Source: Trichodelitschia bisporula (taxonomy: Eukaryota > Ascomycota > Dothideomycetes > Phaeotrichales > Phaeotrichaceae). Taken from it: DNA of 64,000 bases. This document shows, piece after piece, positions 42,843 to 53,588 of this stretch. The notes under the pieces are model-generated. The model was given only the letters and a program-made list of their open reading frames with translations. It had not been told where the DNA came from and did no database searches. Every line of letters begins with the position of its first letter. The stretch's first letter is position 1. The translations under genes and the position numbers were made by a program. The DNA lies in contig ML996705.1 of NCBI GenBank assembly GCA_010356995.1, positions 186,001 to 250,000 of the forward strand, in the 5' to 3' direction.

Positions 42843-43807
42843 GTTGTCGTAGATGAGTACTGGAATGGGGAATCGTGGATGAGATCCAGCGCTGGGGTGT
42901 GCGAGATGATCTATTGAAGTTAGATGATGGAGCATGTGGTAGGGGATGGTATACTTGCAAGATCGCGTATGTGAGGGAACGTCGGCAATAGTGAGTGTGA
43001 AGGATGATCACACTCTGAGCGGAGTATGAGAGTGATGATCGAACCGTGGATGAAGAATGTTTGACAAAGAGATGTGATGTCGGTTTCTCTCGATGTAGAT
43101 GTGGATGTGGTTGTGGATGCTCGGTTTTGGAGAAATAAGAGGAGCGAAAATGTAAATAAAGCAGTCGAGCGCGTTGGGTCCTGGAACCTTCTTAGAGCAT
43201 ACATCTTGGTAGCTTATCGTCCAAAGCCGAAGATATACATGCTAAGTGAGGTGTTGAGATGAGAACTTTGCAGAGGTTAGTCATTTCCTATGGTGTTTTC
43301 GTCTCATCCCCTATCGGAGTGCGAATCCACTTCCCTATTCCCTCAGCGCCTGCACTGAGAGATGCAGTATGTTACCAACATCGACGACTACTACCTAGCT
43401 TTATATACGGGTTGGTATAGAGAAGCGTTTGCCATGATGAAGTCATGAACAGGAAAACAATTCTAGAATGACGAAGCTCTCTCGCCGGTTTCCATGTCCG
43501 CGTCATTCACCTGACCGAATAAATGACATGTACCCCCTTCACAGAGCTTTATGATAGTCAGCCTCGTCAAGGTGCGGAGGGCTCTGCTTTTTGTGCACCA
43601 CGAAGGCGCCCATCCCCTTGCTATAGACTTCTACTCACTACAGCGCCCCGATTCCCAAACGACGGCTCCTTCACCACCGTGCGTTATCAGTGAGCGTAAG
43701 GATCAACGAGCAGTGACAAAGCTTGTTTGCAGCAGCTATGCTAGTAATGAGCAAGGCAAATATCACTCCCGATAGCGGGCAGTTGGACAGTCCGAGTTCT
43801 TCGTGCT
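42843..43807. other. Intergenic region
   Basis: Upstream region of paralogue B, with a small gatgt(g/a)gatgtgg repeat near 43091-43118. No gene recognised. Confidence 0.5.
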
Positions 43808-44497
43808 TTACAGTTCACCTCCGGATTCCCCGCAATCGCCAGTTTGCTCAAGAGCTCCAGCACGCTGCTCACCACCATACAATCTGTTTGGATGGCTGTT
43901 TGGAGCCTCGTTACCATGCTCGCTCGTCATTTTGATGATGCGAATGGTCAGCGTGGGCGACTGGCGTCCGCTCGCCGCTCCATCGACAGCCTGCTGGGCC
44001 ACCCTGAAATTAGTCGCTTCGAACAGGTTTGCAGAAAAACCCAGTATCTTTAGACTGTCCAGAAGCACTTTGCGCGAGATTCATTTGCCGCCAGTGAACA
44101 GAGTTCTACTTGCCGTCATCGTGCGGGCGACCTCGATCGTACAGCCCGGAGTAGCACCGACCGCCGTGACATCCCACCCCACCCCCTCACCAGACACCTT
44201 AATCAGATAATTTAATAAGATGTATCAAAAATAACGGTCTGGCAGACTATTCAATAACAGAACGACCTCAAAGTCCATCCTAACCATGCTTGACGTGTTG
44301 GCTTGTCGTCCGATCTCAGCCTTCAGCCAAGACTTCAGCGAGCCAATCGCTTGCGCCCGGGCCAGCCCGAGGCTAGTTCTAGAGCCTGTGCGACATAGGC
44401 TCGTGATCCAGCCCTCGTCGCCGACAGCGGAAGATGAGCTGACGGCGTCGCAATACTCTCTCAAGTGCTTTAAGCTTCGCGTCGCGTGGGCGAGCAA
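43808..44497 (-). pseudogene. Degenerate frame resembling Copia-type gag (UBN2)
   Basis: One continuous minus-strand register of about 230 codons is interrupted by two TGA codons (44225-44227 and 44081-44083). Before the first stop it reads SLKHLREYCDAV ... MVRMDFEVVLLLNSLPDRYF, where the LLLNSLPDRY motif is characteristic of gag polyproteins of Ty1/Copia retrotransposons. The part after the stops is protein-like but unassigned. I found no zinc knuckle, protease, integrase, reverse transcriptase or LTR around it, so at most this is a small relic. C-to-T changes could have produced both stops. It could also be an unrelated decayed gene. Confidence 0.35.
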
Positions 44498-44914
44498 GTT
44501 AACGCGTTAGACGTGACAGCAGCCTCTTCGTCTCCTGTTTTCCACCAACGAACAATCACTGTCGGTGATCCGCGCCAGCAAATCACGAAAGGCAAACCAT
44601 GCACATGAAGCAAAGAATCAGTACCATCACTGGCTACGTAGTCACAAGTGCACCAGCAGATGCGCCTGACAGTCCCCACAAACAATGGTAAAAGTCGCCG
44701 CCATACCAAATCGCAAACCGTAAACGCCGATGTTGTAATGGGTATCATGGCACCAAAAACAGGGTATCAAAAGCCGTGGCGCGTCATGTCGTCCATCCCA
44801 AGCATACCAGGGCCTAATCGGCCAACTCCAAACATCCATCCAAACATCCAAAAATTTCAACAACAGAAAGGAAAACGTGACGAGCAACCCGGTGAGAGCC
44901 GTACTCGGCAGCGT
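44498..44914. other. Spacer downstream of the Zn2Cys6 gene
   Basis: About 420 bases beyond the stop codon of the large Zn2Cys6 regulator. Nothing recognisable. Confidence 0.55.
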
Positions 44915-47900
44915 CTAATCGACCTGATACCCAAGCAAGATATCAAGCATATCCTGCCCACCAACGTCCGGCCCATAGCTCGTCGTCCCAACATCCACAC
45001 CCCTATTCAAAAGCGGATCCAGCGGCAGCCCAACCCACTTCCCCTCCTGGGGCCACGTCGCCGGGAACCCATGCACAAGCGGACTCTCGCCACCATACAT
45101 GAATGCCAGGCCCTCAACCGACGGTGGCATGATCACCGGATGGCCGGACTGCATAAAATCGAACGACATGGGGACGTCGGGGTCGAAGTTCGCCGCGTTC
45201 GGGTCGTTCACGTCGTATGATACGTCGTTCTCAGCGCCTTGGTTGACGCCCGGCTGGTTCTCGTCACCGTTCCATTGCCCGGCGTCGGGCTCGGAAGTGC
45301 CGTTTGTTGCTGGCGGGTTGATGGACACGGTCACTACCTTCTCGCGGACGCGGCGGATCAAGAGGTCGCAAGTCGAGGCGAAGCGCTGACCGATGTGGAC
45401 GTCGTCAACAATACACTCCTCCAGCGCCGTAATGGCGTCTTGGAGCAGCTTGATCGAGAAATGGACATCCGCGGCTGCAGCGCCGAGAGCAAAAGTCTGC
45501 CAGTCAGCGGGGAACATCACCCAACACCCGAGTACGAACCTTTAGCAAAATGATGGCGACACAAATGATGCGAAAATACGTGCGAACGGGGCAAGACTTG
45601 AGAAGCCGGGTCGGGAGGAGGTCCTGCGTGACAACTTCCAACACCTTGCGGCACCAGGTGACGACCTCCACGACATGCTGTCTGTCATCTCCGAGGCAGC
45701 GGAACAAGATGTTCGGTTGAATCGATGGTCGTGGGTTCTGGCCCTGGTTCTTCTCGTCGCCGCTCGACTCCTTGACGCAACGCAGTACGATGGCCTGGAG
45801 GGCGAGGGAGTGCAAATACGCGCGGCAGTACCCGTACTCGATTTCGAGTATGTAGCGCATCTGTTTGGGGACTACGCATGTCAGCAGACAGACGGTTTTG
45901 TCGGGGTAGCCATACTATAGGAACATCTATCAAACTCTTCGCGCCACTCGTCCAACACGGGAACATATGCGCGCAGAAACTCTGCATATTCTCCCTTCTC
46001 GATGATGTTGCGGGTGTGGTCGTTATTGAGAAACATGTCCTCGTTCCCCTTCTTCATGATCGCGGCGATGCCCTCCCAAAAGTACTGGACGTACACGAAC
46101 GGATCACGGCCCCTGAGCATGTCCAGGGACACTTTGGGGTTCTGTTCCAACCATTTCATCGTACCACGTTCGGGTGGCACGTGCTTAGCAAGATTATATG
46201 CCACTTTCGTATCGACAGCGGACACGTAGATGGTGCGAGCGTGGAACGGCAACTTTGAGGTGAGCTCTAAACGGCCGACGGTCTGAGCATGGAACGTCCA
46301 GAGCACGCTTTTGATGCGGAGCTTGCGGTTGAGCAACGCCTTGATGTCCTCGGCGGGCACACCGGGATACTGCTTCTGGTATGTGTCCACAGTAGCATCT
46401 TCAAAGACTAAGGAGTCAGTGATGCCACGCTATTAAAACTGAAAGTCTTACCACCAAGTTCCACAGCAAGTGTCATTGCGTAGTTCAGCAACGTCCAGCA
46501 AACCCGGTCGCTGCGCCAACACGGTTCGAGCCAGCTGCCGCACGCAGAAGGGCCGCTTTTTCTCTGGCTCTCGGCTTTATACACGAACTTCTCGGGAAGC
46601 AAAAGATCCTCCTCCGTGTCCTTCGGCGGAAAGTGGAGAGCGCGAGGATGCCACTCCATCAACAGCAACAGGCTCTCGATGGTGCCCAACGAGCGAAGGC
46701 CAGGTTGAGCGAACTCGTCCGGCTTACCAGGACCAGCACCACAGAAGCCGCCTCCCCACTGCTCCTGGGCGAGCATGCTGCGCATCAGCCTGCCTTCAAG
46801 GTGCTTCCACAGCATGTCATGGATCGCGGACTGGCGCGATGCCGTACACTTGAGGTCCGGGCTGCGATGCCGCGACGCGATGAGGAGAAGCGTCACCAGC
46901 AGCGTCTGATCCACCTCGAGTAGCTGCATCTCGCACGCAGGATTGCTAAAATTCGGCAAGGCAATCGGGGTTAGCGGCTGGATGTTCTCGCTGAAAAATG
47001 AGATGTACTCATGGCCTTCGGTTGGTGTGATCCAGCCTGAGCGGACAAACTGGAGTCGCTGCCACGCTTTCAGCACCTGACTAGCTGTGTGATCATCGTC
47101 AGCGCGCGTCTCAAGCTCCAGCATGGCGGCGTCTACGAGCGTGGTCATACTGTAGGGGCCAGAATACATCTCCCCGTGCTGCAGTGTGCTGACCGCGCGC
47201 TCGCTGGCGTTGACGTGCGTCTGAACGCTTGGCAGACCACCGCTCCGGGTTGGCACAGTTACAGAAGCTCCATTTACTGGCGGAGAGACGGTAATTCCGG
47301 TGCCATTAGCTACCCTAGGCGAGCTCTGCAAGGAAGCGGAGCCCGGACCAGATATGACCTGCACTTGAGAGGCCGAGGTGAGCGCATTGAAGCCGGACGC
47401 AGGCCCATTGAATCCTTGCGGGGGTGTAGTATATGCTGGACCATGATGGGCAAACGTCTGCGACATGCCATACGCAGACTGCGGAGGTGCAGGAGTCCGG
47501 AAGGCTGGCTGCGCCTGCGAGCCTGAGGCTTGGTACGCAGGCTGTGCTCGAGAGTTCGTCGGTGTCCCACAATTCGAGTCCGACTTCACCGGCGAGCTGT
47601 AACCCGTCGGCTCATCATCGCTCGAGTCCCCCCCAGATGTGTGTGTTCTTTTACGTCCGTTGCGCGCGACGTACGCCTCGTCGTCCGAGCCAGACCTGCT
47701 CTTGCGCTTCCGGCGCGTGGCCTCGAAGGCGCAGTCTTTGCCTTCACGCCGGCAGCGCGCACAAGGCGGCGGGTGTGGGTCGTCACTAGGGAGTTAGGAT
47801 GGTTCGGTGTGGGATAGGTGAGCCTCACACTGGGCCAAGGTCGCACTTGACTTTGCGCAGCCGGCATCGGTTACTGCGAATGTCAGTGGGCGCCAAATGA

Positions 47901-48034
47901 GCTTTGATGGGGGCAATTCCGTACCATGCCTGATAGGTCCTCGTGTGTGACTTCAGATCTCCCTTTTTATCACCGGAGGCCTGTTGGGAAGGACCCTCGT
48001 CCCCAGACGGCATCAAGCTCGTCTGGCCAGGCAT
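44915..48034 (-). CDS. Zn2Cys6 fungal-specific transcription factor, large
   Basis: Six exons: 48034-47925, 47873-47829, 47785-46452, 46407-45916, 45871-45540 and 45496-44915; introns of 51, 43, 44, 44 and 43 nt. The product is 964 residues. The binuclear cluster is assembled across the first two introns: C37NRC40RLRKVKC47 ... PPPC60ARC63RREGKDC70, all six cysteines present. A basic stretch RRKRKSRSGS follows. The central Ser/Pro/Gln-rich linker is disordered. From ~215 on there is a fungal_trans-like middle homology region (PFVYVQYFWEGIAAI; MRYILEIEYGYCRAYLHSL). The C-terminal ~190 residues are acidic and Asn/Pro-rich, a probable activation domain. CNRCRLRKVKCDLGPV is a common variant among regulators of unknown target. 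It is followed in tandem by a second Zn2Cys6 gene. Confidence 0.82.
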
Positions 48035-49039
48035 TGCGCCAAGGAGCCGCTACGAAGATAGTAGAGGTAAGACGATGCGGAAAAGAGTCTGCGATTCGCT
48101 GTGTAAGAGAGAAATGATACCAATAGGGTGGGATCGATGGTTGGGCGATAATGAGGCTCAAGGAAGCTGTCGTAGGTTGAGAGGGAAGGAGCTTTTGGTG
48201 GGATGGCAGGTATCTATCCCGCCTGTGGCTGACTGCCTTGACTGGCTGAGTTGAGGGGCCCCCGATGCCTGGAGGCTGACTAAGCGGGTGGAGTTCACCG
48301 AGGGCAAAGTGGTGGCCAATCAGAGAATAGAGATTCTCGATCACCGGAGCTATCATCGGTCACGCGTCGACCTCGAGTAACCGGTCTGCTAGCACGTGCT
48401 AGGCGCCGGGTCATCAATATTCTGACGGAACGGGATTCAGCTGTGGCTGGTGAATGCGACTCCGGTGTGATGATGTCGCGTCAAACGGCTGGCACTGACC
48501 GACGCGACTGTGGCCCCGCAATCGGCCGGTAGACAAAGTGGAGCCAAGCGAGACTGCGGAACCATGTCCGGGATATCAAGATCGCTTTCCACTAGCGCCG
48601 CTAGTATGAAGATAGCCGACTGAGATAGCCGACCGGTCTTAAATTGGAGCTAGATCATATTCCGAAGCTTCTATGAGCTAGACCTTCATCAGTAGTGAAT
48701 TGCATATGGTACCTTTAGCCATCGATGATTAGCCGAACCTGCTGGGCGGAACAACGCTGAAACACCCATTCCGAGGACAACGCATCAAGACGCAGTATGT
48801 ACTTTGTATTTCTGTAGCTCCAGCATACAAGCCTATGCGGAGTGAAGTGACGCCAAATGAATTTCGAACAGGCTGCCCCCAGGCGTTTTTGATCATATCA
48901 TGAGCTCGCAATCCCCCGACTCCTTCAAGCACCTTCAAAAGCAGCCAATCCCACGATCCCACCCAGGGATATCCAGAACGCCTCCGCTCAGACCTCAGCG
49001 GTATCCACCAGCCGCCCACCCCATATGATACGCCATCCT
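48035..49039. other. Intergenic region between the two Zn2Cys6 genes
   Basis: About 1 kb holding the promoter of the large regulator and the 3' end of the Upc2-like one. No gene seen. Confidence 0.55.
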
Positions 49040-50307
49040 TTACAACTCCATAGAACCCAGCGCCTCCTCTACCTTTTGTGTCGGCTCAGGCCTAAGAATT
49101 CCCTGCGGCCAAGTGAGCCAAAACTGCGCCTCCTCCGGTTCCATCTCCCCCGCAATCGATCGCAACGCACTCGGGCCAAAGTTGTTAGTGAACCACCGCT
49201 CAGGCAACAACTCCCAAAGCACTACAAAATGCCCTAATATCCCCAGTGCGCTACCGTGTCGCCGGCGCAGCAAGTTCACATAGTCGCTCGGAACGTGCGT
49301 CAGCCACGTGACCACAACCCCAGATCGGAATGTGCGCGGTGCTAGCGCCAGCACGTTCTGGTAGACCGCCTGCAGCTGGTTCAGACAGTCGGTGCAGGTG
49401 GAGGCAGCCTCGGCATCCTGGTCCGCAGCAATGCGGGCGCGCAGCGCCTCGAAGTGCATGATAAGGTGCGGCGGCAGCGGGGTATCGTGCGGCGCTATTT
49501 GGTGTTCGTACATCATGGCGTTGAGAGGGGTGGTGGCAAGGTGCCCCCAGCAAGTCGCGGTGATGTGCTTGATGCTATGAGTCAGGGAGAGAAAAGCGAG
49601 GAGGTCGGGGAAGGGACACGGTTCGTGGAGGGCCGGGCCGGGCTTGGTGGCGATGGTGGAGATAGAGAGCACAGCGAGAATAGCAGACATTACAAAGACG
49701 GCGACGTAGTTTGATTCGTCCAGGTGGGGCAGCTGGGCGCGGTAGCCTTCGAGTGCAAGGCTGAGGTGGTACTGCGACTGCATTTCGAAGCGCGCGCTGT
49801 CTCTGGGGCGCATGCGCGATAGGTGTACGGCGGAAAAGGCGAGCATGCCATGCATGAGGAAGGGGTGCGTAGTTGCGACCTCGGGGAAGTAGGTTTGCCA
49901 GAGGTGGGTGACGGCCTGGCTGTGGCCGACGGACGGACAAGTGGATGTGACATAATGGCTCATGAGAAAGAGGTCCTGAGCCCAAGTCGAGGTGTTGGGG
50001 AGGTCGCCAGGCGATAGAAGAAGGAAGTTGTACGGATCCGGGCTTAATGACGATTGGGGGGACTGGACTGGTTAGCGGGGTGGGTTGGCCAAAGCGGCCA
50101 GAGCATACGGTTTCCTGGGAGTTGTACGACGTGAGGCTGCATTCCTCGTTCCGGCGGATGCAGTTGGCGCATGGTGATTGCTCGTCACACTGTCGCCCCA
50201 TCAGCAGCGAAAACACAAGGCAAAAGGCGACTGACCTTCACTTTGCGCTGCTTACACCGCAGGCAGCCATTGCGAGACTTGGTATGTCCAATTCGCGATG
50301 ACTGCAT
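49040..50307 (-). CDS. Upc2-like Zn2Cys6 transcription factor
   Basis: Three exons: 50307-50236, 50189-50109 and 50062-49040, with introns of 46 and 46 nt, give 391 residues. The cluster C15LRC18KQRKVKC25 DEQSPC31ANC34IRRNEEC41 is complete and interrupted by intron 1 just before Cys25. The body has LFLMSHYVTSTC, VWQ-like HLWQTYFPEVA, a THPFLMHGMLAFSAVHLSR block and a mostly helical C-terminus, the pattern of the Upc2/Ecm22 family of short regulators whose C-terminal domain senses sterols in yeast. In filamentous fungi this family is large and most members have unknown targets. Intron 2 uses the downstream of two close AG acceptors (CCAGTCCAG); only that one keeps the frame. Confidence 0.78.
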
Positions 50308-51008
50308 GTCACCCGCCATTTATGCACACCATTTCGCGACCGTCTGGAAACGTCTGTGAATCGAACCGGCGGAGCCAAGGCAATTCCGCTTGATGCACCG
50401 CGTTCATCTATGGAGGTGTGATGCGCGCGGGTAAGACCCCTCGCTGCGTGAAGTCGCGAATGTCGTCCCTCAGATCGACAGGGATCCCGGCCAAGGGCGG
50501 CAATCGCCGAGGCTTTTGTGCGCGAGTCACGCCTCCGCCAATCCATGCGGTTTTAATATCGGCGTCAAATTGGTGTTGGTGGAGCATCATATCGCAGTAT
50601 CTGAGTCGAAAGCGTTGCGCTGCAAGTGCTACTATCTTGCTAGTGGTGGAGATAGGGTCCACCACCCGCACTGGTTCGCTACACCTCACCAAGCACCAAG
50701 GAATCACGGGACGATGGATCGCATCGCAAAGGAGGTATCATTATGGGCTTCATCTTCAAGACGTTCTTATCAGAACCGTACCTTCATTGCCGACCAACCT
50801 CCCACCATGACGCACTCAGCATTGTCTCGATACTCCTCGAACAGCAGTTGACTGCCGACTCAAGTCTTCCAAATCATTCAAGCCAGACGAAGAGCTCACT
50901 GAGAAACTCGCTAACGATGCATTACAGAGAGTATCGCAACCACAAATGCTCCAATGCATCTAGACTACTCACCTAGAATGCCACAGCTACATTCAATCAC
51001 TCAAGCCG
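50308..51008. other. Intergenic region
   Basis: About 700 bases upstream of the Upc2-like gene. A GGTTCGATTC-like B-box occurs on the minus strand near 50357 but without an A-box or cloverleaf. No gene called. Confidence 0.55.
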
Positions 51009-51698
51009 TCAGGACCCGACGCACAACAACCGCATAAACACCAGGACCAGAACCCCCACCCACAAACTCCAAGCTCCACGCCCACCCATCCCCAGCACCA
51101 CCTTCCCAGCCCCATTCGCCGACGTAACCGTCTTCACCACGCCCACCTGCCCCGTAATCGTGCCCATTCCGATTGACCCCGGCGCCGGCCCCTCCCACTG
51201 ATCCACCACTCCCCCAAACGTCTGCGTGTACGTTATGGGCACCCACGTTGTTATGGCGCCGATCGTCGTCTCGAGCCACTGCGTCGTTACGGGCGGGACT
51301 TGGAGAGGAGCCGTGGGTGAGGGCAGGGCGGTGGGAATGGCGGGGGCTTGGCGCCGCCTGGAATGTTATTTTGCGGTTTGGGCTGGAATGGAAGCCTACT
51401 TCAGTTCACCGATTGCGGGTAGGACGTTTGCGTGGAGGAGTGAGGGGTTGGCGGAATGGAAGGGTGCGGGGCTGGCGGGGTGGAAGGACGTGTTGCTGGC
51501 GGGGTGGAAGGATGCATTGATGGCGGGGTGGAAGGGTGCGGTGGTGGCGGTGTGGAATGAGGGTGGGGTTGGGAGGGATAAGGCGTGGGTGCGGGAGGAG
51601 AACACCCTGACGGTGAGGATGATCGGGATGAGGAGGAGGACGGCGAGGATGATTGGGATTGTGAGAAGGGCGACCATTGTTGCGGTATGCGAGAACAT
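51009..51698 (-). CDS. Putative GPI-anchored or tail-anchored cell-surface protein
   Basis: Best two-exon model: 51698-51410 and 51346-51009, 208 residues; the intron (GTGAAC...GCCAAG) uses an AAG acceptor. The N-terminus has a strong hydrophobic core (VALLTIPIILAVLLLIPIIL) after an alternative second Met, consistent with a signal peptide or anchor. A Pro/Ala/Ser-rich part follows with about four FHPA(I/S)(N/P)-type ten-residue repeats. The well-conserved part is VTTQWLETTIGAITTWVPIT YTQTFGGVVDQW, a motif I know from fungal wall-associated proteins of unknown function. The C-terminus (SANGAGKVVLGM then WSLWVGVLV LVFMRLLC) fits a GPI-attachment signal. Exon 1 frame is the least certain part, because other registers are also open across its 30-bp repeats. 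Confidence 0.5.
51420..51580. repeat. 30-bp coding repeat in the putative surface protein gene
   Basis: About four to five imperfect copies of a 30-nt unit with gcggggtggaagg as core. Period is a multiple of three. Confidence 0.7.
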
Positions 51699-52001
51699 GG
51701 CGTTGATGGTGGATTTGAGAAATGAGACAAGTAGCTGGTTTCAGCACTTATCAACAACCGCAAGACACGAACCAGTAGGTCTCTTGACTGCGCCTGCTTC
51801 GCCGGGCAAAGGAACGGCGGCATTCTCGAACCAGTAGGTCAACTGCCGCAACCGTTCGAATAGAGGAAGTGCCATCATGTCTTTAAGACGCAGTACCGGG
51901 CCCAGTGGCCTTATTTGCACACTTCGCAGCTTCTCACTTCTCTTCCAGCCGCAGTTCCGCTCCAACAATGGTTCGCAGACATCAAAGCTACCGATACCAC
52001 G
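51699..52001. promoter_or_regulatory. Bidirectional promoter region
   Basis: 303 bases between the divergent surface-protein and DUF4211-like genes. A 14-bp direct duplication (cgaaccagtaggtc type) occurs at about 51768 and 51826. No other element recognised. Confidence 0.4.
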
Positions 52002-53008
52002 ATGATTACCCATTTCAGCAAGTACATCGAGCAACTCCCGAAGAAGGAACTGGCAATTCAGCGGTTACTTACAAGCTCTCTTGCGCGGCAACTGGCCTCC
52101 GCCGGCGCCCAAGTGCATCACCCGACGTCGCGTAGCAGGCGATTGCGAAAAGCTGTCACCGACTCCGAAGGCGCATCCGATTCTGACAACGAATCGAGCG
52201 GTTCGCTTAAAAACTTCGTCGTGCCGGATGATGATGAGATGGAGTACGAGGAAGACACCCACGGCCTCCCGGATGACGGTGATGATGACACAGCGGAGGG
52301 GGCCGACGAGACAGCTTCACCATCCGAGGACGGAGTTGTGGAGGACTACGTTGGTGAGAGGATGGTAGGGCGTCTCCGTCTTGCTCGCATGAAGAAAAAG
52401 AACGCATTCGAACTTGTCGTTCGATATCATGTCAAGAAGGAAGCCTGCGGCGTCGTCGAAGAATGGGGCCTAACAGCTGCAGCGCGTCACAGGCTGGACA
52501 ACATTTCCGAGAGCTCTGGATTCAGCATTACGTCTTCCACTTGGATGGGACGTTCCTAAATGCCTTGGCGCAAAACAATCTGTCAAGGGTCCTTCCGAAC
52601 CTGACATATCCAAAGCAGACGCATTGTGGTGCCTGCCGTCGGCCTTGCAAAAATGTCGATTTTGTCTTAGACTTGAGATATTTTTTCCTCAACGATCCTA
52701 ACATCTTTTGCGAGAAATGGTACCTTGGCCCGTAAGTGCTCCTGCCTTTGCAAGGCGTCTATTTACAGTTCAAAGAACATGCAAAGAAAAGGCTGAAATC
52801 GTTCATCGCGTTTGGCACTGGGAACAGTGCATATTCTAACAGGTGCGGGGCCTACAGGCTCAATCTCACCAACCAGTTTCCCAAGCTCGAAAGGCTTGAA
52901 GGACAAGCTAAGGCCGACAAAGTCCTCGAGCATCTGGTGGCAGACGGCGGGATCGCGCAGTGGTATCGAGAATACTACGCGGATCGGTTCAAGGGTATGG
53001 ACAAGTGA
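52002..53008 (+). CDS. DUF4211-like nuclear protein, exon structure tentative
   Basis: Proposed exons: 52002-52418, 52493-52731, 52776-52826 and 52894-53008, about 273 residues. The N-terminus is helical (MITHFSKYIEQLPKKELA), followed by an acidic stretch (SDSDNESSGSLKNFVVPDDD) typical of DUF4211 proteins. The core reads FELV/AGQHFRELWIQHYVFHLDG, then a CGACRRPC cysteine pair, DLRYFFLND, and WYLGP/TCKEKAEIVHRVWHWEQ, which resembles the domain's end (C..RAE.YH.L.HW). The C-terminal QAKADKVLEHLVADGGIAQW also fits. All three frames are partly open, so the last two introns are uncertain; a 31-nt alternative to the 67-nt last intron exists. Function is unknown; relatives are considered nuclear. 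Confidence 0.5.
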
Positions 53009-53588
53009 GGTTCGGCAGGTCAAGGCGTCATGTCGTTATCTCGGAATCTTGGTGTGGGGTTGAGCGGCGCAGTGGCGCAGCGGGGTGCATGGCTCTCCTA
53101 CATTAGCCTGATGACTGCCATATTTGGTCGATTCTGCGTTGAGTCTTCGCGATCGTAGCTTAATGGTCCTGATTTCGGTCTTTCTCCCAAATACAATGCG
53201 ATTACACATCTTCAAAGAGCATGCATAATGGCCCGACAAAAAGCTTGTCAGGCTTAACAAGTTCCTGCCAAGGCGGGAGTAACCACTGACATCACTATAT
53301 CGTTGCAACTTCGACCCCACACTGGCTGCCCCGCCACCCCGCCATGAACTGACGCAAGGGACCTAAGAAGCTTCGATTTTCCCATGAACCCTTTGAACCG
53401 ACCTCCTTCGGTCCCCATCCTCTTCAGACCCTCATACCCTCTGTCACACCCGCTTAATTGAACTTCCTGCTTTCTTTGAGGACAAATGGCGTGAACAAAT
53501 CTTTTCATTGACTACATCAGAAACAAGCAATCAACCGCAGTTTTGTCCAGCATTACTCCATAGAGGAAAAGATCAGCAACTCGACTAC
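53009..53588. other. Intergenic region
   Basis: 580 bases between the DUF4211-like gene and the NAD kinase gene, both on plus. No gene. A GGCGCAGTGGCGCAGC sequence near 53070 looks like a tRNA A-box but lacks a B-box. Confidence 0.6.

Noticed and set aside
50345-50375. Possible tRNA on minus strand (GGTTCGATTC B-box)
   Set aside because: No A-box upstream in that orientation and no acceptor-stem complement.
53040-53110. Possible tRNA (A-box-like TGGCGCAGCGGGG)
   Set aside because: No B-box (GGTTCGANNCC) at the right distance and no cloverleaf pairing.
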